A DNA stretch of 15,153 bases, from contig CATLIJ010000031.1 in NCBI GenBank assembly GCA_949948825.1, positions 1-15,153 on the forward strand, read 5' to 3'. The translations under genes and the position numbers were made by a program. The notes beneath the pieces are model-generated. The model was not told the origin of the DNA, ran no database searches, and was given only the letters and a program-made list of their open reading frames with translations. This stretch comes from an uncultured Clostridiaceae bacterium (lineage in GTDB: Bacteria > Bacillota > Clostridia > Lachnospirales > Lachnospiraceae). This document shows positions 7,553 to 13,457 of the stretch, one piece after another; the first letter of the stretch is position 1, and the number at the start of each line of letters is the position of its first letter.

Positions 7553-8890
7553 TCAAAAATTTTTTCCGGTATTTTCGGTCCATTCAAACAGGCTTTTCAC
7601 ATGCTTTTCGTTTTCCCTGTAATCCCTGCATATTCGTTCCATGGCCTTTGCTATCTGCTCAAAGGCTTTTGCCCGCTCCAAAATCTGGAGACTCAGCACC
7701 TCCAGGGAGACCCGGATTTGGCTGTATGAGATTCCATGAAGCTCTGCTTTGATGGTCTGGATTTGATTGGCCATGGCTTCCAGGGTTATTTTGTGATTTT
7801 GCATGTTTTCCTGTATTATGGCCATCTGGTCCAAATCAATGGAAAACCAGTTCAGATCATAATAGGCAGACGGGGAGAAAAGCTTTGTGGAGTCCCGGAG
7901 CAATTTTGCCAGGAATTGGGAGGCTGCTCCAAACCATTGGGTGTGCTCGGTCATCCAGGCCAGCCAATATCTGCTGGCAGTCCATACGCTGTACATCCGG
8001 TTGTACATGCTTTCTTCACTGGCTTTTCCCTCCACAAGCCCCATGACGCCGTCAATTACATAGGAGCGCTGCGGTTCTGGCATATCATCAAAAATTTCCT
8101 GTAAATAGCTGTGGAGGGCTTTGGTCCATAGGGCCTGCTTTCCAGCTGGCCGAAGCTCCCCGTTTTTTTCAAGAATAAGATTGGGTTTATGGTAGAGAAG
8201 AGGATTGATCTGGTATTCTGTTTTTATGTAAATGGATTCTCCTGCAATGCTGGTGGCAATTACATTGACAAAATCATTTTCCGCACAATAATTTTTGATT
8301 TTGTTTTGCCGGACGGGAATCACAGAGGCATATTTCCGGCAGAATTCATTGGAAAAGCCCTGTCCGTCTTCAGCAACACACCGTGCCACCCGGTTGGTTG
8401 TGATGGTTACATATTGGGCTTTGTTTCCGCCCTTGGAGTGTCCGCATACAGTAAGATGATTTCCGTATTGCTCTGGCAGGAGGTTAATATAGTCTGCCGC
8501 CGCCTTTTGGCAATCTGATTCCAGCAGGTAAGCGCCTTCTCCGTTGTCATCCCATTCATATCCGTTTTGGGTGCCTTTAAACACCACATTTACATCCATG
8601 GGATGACTCAAAGATTCTACAAAACAGGCGATTGTGCCAATATTCTGGTTGGGGGAAGGAGTGGTGATATTGGTTACATTGTAACTGGAAAGCCTGGGAT
8701 TGTTTTGTATGACAGAGACCAGATTCATCCATTCAGCAGCAGACATTTTTGCATATTTCAGATCTGGATTTTTCTCGATCTGGTAGATGATTTTAACTAA
8801 AATCTGTGCAACAGAGTCTCCCTCCCGAAAGACATCCGGGAAATAAATTATATTGTTCAGCAATATTAATTCGTGGTCAGAAAGAGCCAT
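7553..8890 (-). CDS. DUF2974-type lipase-like protein with C-terminal LXG-like helical domain; putative type VII toxin
   Basis: A 445-residue protein. Residues 1-270 resemble a DUF2974 alpha/beta hydrolase: an N-terminal LSDHELILLNNIIY start, the nucleophile elbow GHSKGG (Ser152), DGQGF (175-179), ENDFVNV (candidate acid D206) and YHKPN (candidate His234). Residues 350-445 are predicted all-helical with a hairpin-like pattern; the turn region contains L384-H-G386 (LxG), and 38 residues after it comes Y424-R-E-N-E428 (YxxxE), the known type VII secretion signal pattern. There is no signal peptide. Toxin-first, targeting-last order is that reported for the S. aureus type VII lipase TslA. It is the last gene of an operon with two WXG-type partners. 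The ATG at 8890 has AAGGAGG five bases ahead and overlaps the previous gene by 14 bases; extension to 9010 is unlikely. Hydrolase call is strong; secretion is inference, since no EssC/EccC gene is present. Confidence 0.82.
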   Translation of the reverse strand: MALSDHELILLNNIIYFPDVFREGDSVAQILVKIIYQIEKNPDLKYAKMSAAEWMNLVSVIQNNPRLSSYNVTNITTPSPNQNIGTIACFVESLSHPMDVNVVFKGTQNGYEWDDNGEGAYLLESDCQKAAADYINLLPEQYGNHLTVCGHSKGGNKAQYVTITTNRVARCVAEDGQGFSNEFCRKYASVIPVRQNKIKNYCAENDFVNVIATSIAGESIYIKTEYQINPLLYHKPNLILEKNGELRPAGKQALWTKALHSYLQEIFDDMPEPQRSYVIDGVMGLVEGKASEESMYNRMYSVWTASRYWLAWMTEHTQWFGAASQFLAKLLRDSTKLFSPSAYYDLNWFSIDLDQMAIIQENMQNHKITLEAMANQIQTIKAELHGISYSQIRVSLEVLSLQILERAKAFEQIAKAMERICRDYRENEKHVKSLFEWTENTGKNF

Positions 8891-9488
8891 GATTTCCTCC
8901 TTGTTTTGTAGGATTGTAGTCCTGTATATCATGATCCCAGTCCACCCCATAACAATGGCAGGAGGTGTTGGATACAAATAAAACATTACATTGAAATCTT
9001 TCTTTTGCAAGAATTTTCATCAGGGACATCTGCTCCTTTTGATTCAGTTCCCCTGCAGTTGTCAGGGTAATATAACAGAAAGGAGATCCGCCCATTTCCA
9101 CATAGTTTCGGAAGCTGGCGCCAGGTTTCAGTGTCTTTGGGAGTTGGCCTTCTGTAAATTCGATGGCCACATCTGCTTTCAGAGATGCCTGATTTACAAT
9201 ACTTTCCACATACTGCTTTGCGTCCGCAGTCATATACAAGGTAAAATAATTATCCGTAAAGGAGATTGCGCTGCCTTCATGAATCCTCCTGACCAGAAAT
9301 GTCTGTCCGGAATAGGTCTTGGAAGTTACTGTGAAAGTCTCATAATTTTCTGCCCAGCTTATGGCTGTGGCGGACAGAAGGGCAAATGTGTCTTTATAGA
9401 GTCCATTTAAATAATTGAGAACCTGATTTTTGGCAGTTTCCAGGTCACTTTTTGGTTTGTAATTGGCTGTATTCCTTTTATATTCCAT
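8877..9488 (-). CDS. unknown protein of the type VII-like operon
   Basis: A 203-residue protein that I do not recognise. It starts at the ATG at 9488 with AGGAGA six bases ahead, 16 bases after the WXG gene, and its end overlaps the lipase start by 14 bases, so translation is probably coupled to the lipase. It has no signal peptide or membrane segment. The first 50 residues look helical; the middle (about 55-165) is mixed alpha/beta with aromatic strands (FTDNYFTLYMTADAKQYVE, PFCYITLTTAGEL). The C-terminus contains SNTSCHCYGVDWDHDIQ and a Gly/Asn-rich tail. By position it could be a dedicated chaperone/adaptor or a cytoplasmic immunity factor for the lipase. Immunity to a phospholipase acting outside the cell would usually be an exported protein, so an adaptor role seems somewhat more likely. 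Confidence 0.8.
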   Translation of the reverse strand: MEYKRNTANYKPKSDLETAKNQVLNYLNGLYKDTFALLSATAISWAENYETFTVTSKTYSGQTFLVRRIHEGSAISFTDNYFTLYMTADAKQYVESIVNQASLKADVAIEFTEGQLPKTLKPGASFRNYVEMGGSPFCYITLTTAGELNQKEQMSLMKILAKERFQCNVLFVSNTSCHCYGVDWDHDIQDYNPTKQGGNHGSF

Positions 9489-9504
9489 AAGCTTTCTCCT
9501 ATAT

Positions 9505-9786
9505 TCAGTCAAACATCTGGATGTCAGGGGAGGTGATACGGACTTGGGCGGCTTCCTGAAAAAAGTCCGCGTTTTTCCGGGTTTCTCTGGCATCTTCCTG
9601 AAGCATTTTCTGAAGCTTTTCTATTTTTTCCAGCAGAATTTTTCCGTTATCTCCCTTCCATGTGTTTCTGACAGAATGGATTTCTTCTGACAAGGTGTTA
9701 TAGGCAAGCTTCTCAAGCTGTTCTGCTATTTCATAGAAAGCTTTTGTCTGATTTTCAATATTCTTCAAATTTTCTTTTTTTTCCAT
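9505..9786 (-). CDS. WXG100-like small helical protein
   Basis: A 93-residue, strongly charged, helical protein without signal peptide. A first long helix (about 2-38) leads to the turn NTWKGDNG with W43-K-G45, then a second helix (about 47-82). Length, lone Trp position and the central W-x-G turn fit the WXG100/EsxA family, whose members form four-helix dimers and travel through, or escort partners to, the type VII secretion machine. No clear C-terminal YxxxD/E is visible, which suits a partner subunit whose mate (or the lipase, with YRENE) carries the signal. It sits between the other WXG-type gene (18 bases upstream) and the unknown 203-residue gene. The start has an AAAGGTGATG site immediately before it. 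Confidence 0.82.
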   Translation of the reverse strand: MEKKENLKNIENQTKAFYEIAEQLEKLAYNTLSEEIHSVRNTWKGDNGKILLEKIEKLQKMLQEDARETRKNADFFQEAAQVRITSPDIQMFD

Positions 9787-9804
9787 AACATCACCTTTTT
9801 TCTT

Positions 9805-10257
9805 TTATATGGAAAGCCAAAGAACCGTGTCATTTATGGAAGCTTCGTTGCCTTCATAATATTGCATTGCCAGTTTGATGTTCTCACAACAGCGCTCTAA
9901 AAAGTCACAAAATTCGCTTAATATCTTGGGTTGAGGGTGATTCTGGATTTCATTTCGAAGGAGCAGCACGTTTTTTCTGATGTTTTCTGCTGTTTCTTTC
10001 ATATGCTTTATGTCTGTCTCAATCAATGGGGTATGGGTTTGTTCTGTATTATTATAGGAGTTTTCCTGGAAGTCAGATGGTTTTTGCAAATCATGGACAG
10101 GATTTTGGTTTAATTCCATCATTTGGCTGATTTGTTGTTTATAGTAAATATATTGTTGTATCAATGCTGCGTTTCCATCTCCTTTCCAGAAGAGGGTGGT
10201 GGCATATATATTTTCCTCAATGATTCTAAGAAAATGTCTCAGATTTTTTAAATCCAT
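9805..10257 (-). CDS. WXG-motif helical protein, first gene of the type VII-like operon
   Basis: About 150 residues from the ATG at 10257. Its turn TTLFWKGDGNAALI closely matches the neighbour's TWKGDNG. The second half (about 75-140) is a further helical hairpin (DIKHMKETAENIRKNVLLLR, LERCCENIKLAMQYYEGNE), joined by a polar linker rich in Asn, Gln and Thr. It therefore resembles two short helical hairpins in tandem, and AMQYYEGNE near the end contains a YxxxE arrangement. It is probably a partner protein of the lipase, like the small Lap/Tla proteins of LXG operons. The start is uncertain. A TTG at 10311 has a better ribosome site (AAAGGAG at 10321-10327, nine bases away) and would put the Trp at residue 42, as in the neighbour (43), but adds a non-helical leader. 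Confidence 0.75.
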   Translation of the reverse strand: MDLKNLRHFLRIIEENIYATTLFWKGDGNAALIQQYIYYKQQISQMMELNQNPVHDLQKPSDFQENSYNNTEQTHTPLIETDIKHMKETAENIRKNVLLLRNEIQNHPQPKILSEFCDFLERCCENIKLAMQYYEGNEASINDTVLWLSI

Positions 10258-10348
10258 TGTATTCTCATTTCCTTTGTGGAAGAAACCTTGTGTTGGAGCC
10301 GGAATTTCCAATGGGTGGTTCTCCTTTCTGCATGAAAAAGCGGTTTTC

Positions 10349-10357
10349 TTTATAGCA
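10349..10357 (-). promoter_or_regulatory. candidate extended -10 promoter of the WXG/lipase operon
   Basis: Read on the minus strand this is TGCTATAAA, an extended -10, with transcription expected to begin near 10342, just ahead of the AAAGGAG at 10321-10327. No good -35 is seen at the usual distance, which suggests weak or activated expression. Confidence 0.4.
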
Positions 10358-10364
10358 TATGTAT

Positions 10365-10404
10365 GGGGCAGGAAGATGCCCCCTGTGAACCGTAACGGTT
10401 ACAC
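10365..10404. promoter_or_regulatory. paired palindromes in the divergent region
   Basis: Two perfect inverted repeats lie side by side: GGGGCA-6-TGCCCC (10365-10382) and AACCGT-A-ACGGTT (10388-10400). The second is flanked by GTG and, one base out of register, CAC, and is followed by a T-rich run at 10406-10412. They lie upstream of the operon -10 and between two divergent transcription units. They could be operators, or a plus-strand terminator hairpin for a short transcript. The rest of 10258-10586 holds the two promoters and no gene I can support. Confidence 0.45.
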
Positions 10405-10442
10405 TATTTTTTGCTGCAGTTCTGAATGAATTATCTGACAAC

Positions 10443-10471
10443 TTGTAATTGTTTAAGACTAATGGTATAAT
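10443..10471 (+). promoter_or_regulatory. promoter of the phosphofructokinase gene
   Basis: TTGTAA (10443-10448), a 17-base spacer and a consensus TATAAT (10466-10471) preceded by TG, giving an extended -10. The transcript would have a leader of about 110 bases before the ATG at 10587. I see no clear riboswitch fold in the leader. Confidence 0.7.
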
Positions 10472-10586
10472 GAGCTTTGAAAGAGAGGGATTTGAATTTA
10501 AGCTTGGGACAGAAGGTTAGATTACACCAGGGAAAATAATATTTTTTGCTAAAATGATATAACAATATGTGAGAAAAGGGGTAAAA

Positions 10587-11873
10587 ATGTTAAAGAAAAA
10601 TGTACTTGTGGGGCAGTCAGGCGGCCCTACTGCAGTGATTAATGCCAGTCTGTGCGGTGTGATTCAACAGGGAATTGCAAGGGAGGACAGAATTGGGACT
10701 GTTTATGGAATGATTCATGGAATTGAGGGATTTCTGGAAGGCTGGTATATGGATTTAAAGGCAGAGCTGTCTTTGGAGGAATTGGAGCGGCTGCGTGTCA
10801 CTCCGGCGGCTTATCTTGGGTCCTGCCGGTACAAGCTGCCTGAGGATTTGGCAGCGGAAGTTTATCCTCTGCTTTTTACAAAGCTGGAGAAACTGAATAT
10901 TGGATTCTTTTTTTATATTGGCGGCAATGATTCCATGGACACAGTGAGCAAGCTGTCCCGCTATGGACAGAAGATTGGTTCTGACATTCGTTTTGTGGGA
11001 ATACCAAAAACCATTGACAATGATTTGATTCTCACAGACCACACTCCGGGATTTGGAAGCGCGGCAAAATATGCTGCTGCCACAGTGAGAGAGATTGTGC
11101 TGGATTCTTCGGTTTACCGTCAGAAATCCATAACGATTATTGAGCTTATGGGGCGCCATGCCGGATGGCTGACAGCAGCTTCTGTCCTGGCCCGCCAGGA
11201 AAAAGGGGATAATCCGGCCCTGATTTATCTGCCCGAGAGACCATTTTCTCTGGAACAATTTGCCTGTGATGTGGAAAAGGAGTTTCAGCGGCGGCGCAGT
11301 GTGGTGGTTTGCGTGTCAGAGGGAATTGCAGATTCAGAAGGCGTTTTTCTCTGTGAATATGGGGAGGAAAAGCTGGCTGCCTGTATGGGGAAGGAAAGGG
11401 CGGCTGTAAAGGACAGCCAAAAGGAGGAGGCTTTGCTGGATAATTTTGGACATAAAATGCTGACTGGCTGCGGAAAGGTTTTGGAGCGTTTTGCAAGAGA
11501 GCGGTTTGGAGTGAAGGTCCGCTCCATAGAGTTAAATGTAAGCCAGCGCTGCTCCGGAATGCTGGCATCCATGACAGACATTGAGGAGGCGCAGAAAGCA
11601 GGACAAGTGGGAGTGGATTTTGCCTTAAATGGAGAAACTGGAATTATGGTGGCATTTGTCCGTGACAATCAGAAAGAAGGGTATGACCTTGCCTTTGCTT
11701 CTGTGGATGTTGACCAGGTCTGCAACCAGGAAAAGACGGTACCCTTATCCTGGATTTCAGAGAGTGGAAATGATCTAACACATGAATTTGTGGACTATGC
11801 GCTGCCCTTGATTCAGGGCGCAGTGTTCCCGCCTCTGATGGATGGGCTGCCGGAATATCTGATTCGGAGGTAG
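10587..11873 (+). CDS. 6-phosphofructokinase, pyrophosphate-dependent type
   Basis: A 428-residue phosphofructokinase. It has the N-terminal GQSGGPTAVINAS loop, GGNDS at 112-116, PKTIDND at 140-146 and MGRHAGW at 188-194, the family's phosphate-donor, sugar-phosphate and catalytic motifs. ATP-dependent enzymes have GGDGS and PGTIDND; Asp115 and Lys141 replace the two glycines, the accepted signature of pyrophosphate-dependent enzymes. The enzyme would phosphorylate fructose 6-phosphate in glycolysis, probably reversibly, in the cytoplasm. The length (about 100 more than E. coli PfkA) fits the PPi-type clade. The ATG at 10587 has an AAAAGGGG site and is preferred over the GTG at 10569. It is a monocistronic unit with its own promoter and has no evident link to the WXG operon beyond position. 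Confidence 0.93.
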   Translation: MLKKNVLVGQSGGPTAVINASLCGVIQQGIAREDRIGTVYGMIHGIEGFLEGWYMDLKAELSLEELERLRVTPAAYLGSCRYKLPEDLAAEVYPLLFTKLEKLNIGFFFYIGGNDSMDTVSKLSRYGQKIGSDIRFVGIPKTIDNDLILTDHTPGFGSAAKYAAATVREIVLDSSVYRQKSITIIELMGRHAGWLTAASVLARQEKGDNPALIYLPERPFSLEQFACDVEKEFQRRRSVVVCVSEGIADSEGVFLCEYGEEKLAACMGKERAAVKDSQKEEALLDNFGHKMLTGCGKVLERFARERFGVKVRSIELNVSQRCSGMLASMTDIEEAQKAGQVGVDFALNGETGIMVAFVRDNQKEGYDLAFASVDVDQVCNQEKTVPLSWISESGNDLTHEFVDYALPLIQGAVFPPLMDGLPEYLIRR

Positions 11874-12026
11874 AGGGCTGTCTGGAAATATGTGGTATCA
11901 TGTGATATGAAGTAATGATAGATTTGGAGAGATTGTTTCGGAAAATATTTTTTCAAATACATGTATAAAGAGGGGGATTGTGGTGATAATGATAATGTAT
12001 CGATGCTCTTTTCATAATAGAAGAGT

Positions 12027-12092
12027 AGAAATACTTATCCTCCCCTTTTTTATCCGGCTCACTTGGCAAAATGCAGATGGGCCGGATTTTTT
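12027..12092 (-). repeat. hairpin repeat, copy 2
   Basis: Reverse-complement copy of 7420-7485. ATCCGGC (12052-12058) pairs with GCCGGAT (12081-12087), but the upper stem seen in copy 1 is lost because the loop sequence differs. On the plus strand it ends in six T, 180-220 bases after the phosphofructokinase stop. On the minus strand it starts ten bases after the stop of the exported-protein gene. It probably serves as a shared terminator. No gene is supported in 11874-12102. Confidence 0.88.
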
Positions 12093-12102
12093 GTGGATAA
12101 AA

Positions 12103-13020
12103 TTACTTTAACACTTGAAATGTTTTGATGATATCCTCACGAATCTGATAGGCGTTGCAGCTGATCTCACTGTTGATAAATGCCTGGAAGCCAACCATCC
12201 ATTTTTTTGTGCCAGCAGGAGCTACGGGAATATAAACAGCAGCGTTTTCAAACTGGCAGGAGCCCTCGCATAACAGATAAGTGTGATGCTCAGTCTGATA
12301 GGGGGTTGTGGTCCAGGTTATTTCATCCTCCTCAAACAACAAACGGGAGGTTAATTTACCACTGTTTACATATGCCTGAATCGCCTCAATGGAACTGAAA
12401 TCTTCAGAATCATGAACTGGCATCACCATAATTTCCCCATAATCCCGAACCGGGTTCATGGATACCCCGGAGCGTTCATCCCGGATGCTGACCTGACCAA
12501 AGGAGGTCCATACTACGATAGAAGCTATGGTTTCTTCTTCCTTGATCAGAGAATAGACCAGAATGGTGTCTCCTTTTTCCTGAGTATAAAATGTGAGCCC
12601 GTTAAAATCTGTAAGATTCAATACCTGCTGGAAATACTGGTTAAGGCCGCCGCCCTGAATATACTGGTCAATCTGGTCTTCTGTGCCAATCAATGCAGCA
12701 TCCTGAAAGCTTTGAAATTCGTGATTGGTCTTTGTGACTTCAGAATCATTGAAAAAAATAATGGGAGAAATATTGTTGGTTCCAAAGGACCAGCTGCCAG
12801 GATATTCAATGTAAAACAAATCATTGACCAGACACCGGTATGGGTATCCGTCCGGCCCGGTCTTATCCCGAACCGTATCAATGGCGCAATACTCAAAATA
12901 TACTGCAGGACTCTCGTCTTCTGGCTCCGTGGCATGGACAGGGGCACAGATCATAGTTGACAGCAACAGAGTGGCTGTAGTGACAGCAGATAATTTCCTT
13001 TTTAAAGATAGACTTTTCAT
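12103..13020 (-). CDS. exported protein of unknown family
   Basis: A 305-residue protein with a clear signal peptide: KSLSLKRK, then a hydrophobic core, then APVHA with cleavage likely after residue 28-30 before TEPEDE. The Cys before the cleavage site does not sit in a lipobox, so a free exported protein is expected. The mature part is about 275 residues, acidic, with aromatic-rich beta strands (LFYIEYPGSWSFG, GLTFYTQEKGDTILVYSL, SIVVWTSFGQVSIRDE). It may contain two related halves, since the C-terminal section (ITWTTTPYQTEHHTYLLCEG) again looks beta-rich and ends in a helix (QIREDIIKTFQVLK). I recognise no family. The ATG at 13020 has AAAGGAGG six bases upstream and a good promoter at 13058-13086; it is divergent from the TnpB-like gene. 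It could be a wall-associated or sensor protein. A role as immunity factor for the nearby lipase is possible but unsupported. Confidence 0.85.
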   Translation of the reverse strand: MKSLSLKRKLSAVTTATLLLSTMICAPVHATEPEDESPAVYFEYCAIDTVRDKTGPDGYPYRCLVNDLFYIEYPGSWSFGTNNISPIIFFNDSEVTKTNHEFQSFQDAALIGTEDQIDQYIQGGGLNQYFQQVLNLTDFNGLTFYTQEKGDTILVYSLIKEEETIASIVVWTSFGQVSIRDERSGVSMNPVRDYGEIMVMPVHDSEDFSSIEAIQAYVNSGKLTSRLLFEEDEITWTTTPYQTEHHTYLLCEGSCQFENAAVYIPVAPAGTKKWMVGFQAFINSEISCNAYQIREDIIKTFQVLK

Positions 13021-13057
13021 ATGGCTCCTCCTTTTCGCGCTTTGTTGGATATTGCTA

Positions 13058-13086
13058 ATTATATCAAAAAATATTGGAAATAACAA
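13058..13086 (-). promoter_or_regulatory. promoter of the exported-protein gene
   Basis: On the minus strand TTGTTA (13081-13086), 17 bases, then TATAAT (13058-13063), giving a leader of about 30 bases that includes the AAAGGAGG site. Confidence 0.75.
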
Positions 13087-13110
13087 TGCAGTTTTACCGA
13101 AAAGAAATAG

Positions 13111-13140
13111 AAAACCCCATAGAGCCATCTATGGGGTTTT
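13111..13140. terminator. orphan terminator-like hairpin
   Basis: AAAACCCCATAGA (13111-13123) pairs perfectly with 13128-13140 around the four-base loop GCCA, a 13-bp stem. On the minus strand it is followed by a T-rich tail (TTTTCTATTTCTTTT), the better termination direction. It lies upstream of both divergent genes, so it has no annotated gene to terminate. Confidence 0.75.
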
Positions 13141-13143
13141 GAA

Positions 13144-13165
13144 TATGTTGATTGGAAGAAGATTT
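13144..13165 (+). repeat. imperfect direct repeat, left copy (partner 15121-15143)
   Basis: TATGTTGATTGGAAGA followed by AGATTT. It matches 15121-15143 with one inserted T and two mismatches, including 12 identical bases in a row (TTGATTGGAAGA). The two copies flank the TnpB-like locus. TTGAT is the target/TAM pentamer of the known IS605-group element ISDra2. Confidence 0.6.
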
Positions 13166-13189
13166 CCCTTTCTTATTAGTGAATCCATT

Positions 13190-13217
13190 TTCCCAAAACC
13201 TATACTTTTTGGGAATT
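13190..13217 (+). repeat. 28-bp inverted repeat, left arm
   Basis: Exact reverse complement of 13326-13353. The arm is itself a hairpin: TTCCCAAAA, eight bases, TTTTGGGAA. Subterminal hairpins of this kind are typical of IS200/IS605 ends, but those are not normally arranged as an inverted pair on one side. Confidence 0.9.
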
Positions 13218-13325
13218 ATCTTTGTCTTGGTAAACACCCATGATTTTAGCACAATTATTCGGGAAAAGCAAGAAAATCGATTAATTTCTCAAGGAATTTT
13301 TTGGGCAGTTCTACCATATGGGAAA

Positions 13326-13353
13326 AATTCCCAAAAAGTATAGGTTTTGGGAA
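13326..13353 (-). repeat. 28-bp inverted repeat, right arm
   Basis: Exact reverse complement of 13190-13217, separated by 108 bases. Short TGGGAAAA motifs recur nearby (13318-13325 and 13368-13375). The arm lies about 105 bases before the TnpB-like start codon. The rest of 13021-13457 holds the promoter and hairpin listed above and no gene. Confidence 0.9.
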
Positions 13354-13457
13354 TCCGCCTGGATATATGGGAAAATCAGCTTTAAATACATGAATTAGGC
13401 GGATGTCTTGATAAAACTTACCTCATAAAAAGAAGGGAAAAGAAAAGGAAACAAAAA

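Noticed and set aside
7306..7587. Minus-strand frames of 80-93 residues across the regulator 3' end and the intergenic hairpins
   Set aside because: They run antisense through the regulator's DNA-binding end and across the repeat; only the repeat-borne part resembles copy 2, so they are not called as genes.
8891..9010. 40-residue N-terminal extension of the lipase
   Set aside because: The AAGGAGG site sits right before the ATG at 8890, and the extension lies within the preceding gene in another frame with no family support.
10477..10586. Riboswitch in the 110-base phosphofructokinase leader
   Set aside because: No recognisable aptamer motif or strong paired helices were found by eye.
12103..13020. 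Lipoprotein immunity factor for the type VII lipase
   Set aside because: The signal peptide lacks a lipobox and the gene is separated from the lipase operon by the phosphofructokinase gene, so there is no positive support.
13190..13353. CRISPR array or classical IS inverted termini
   Set aside because: Only two arms, in inverted order, with no repeated spacer pattern and no transposase between them.
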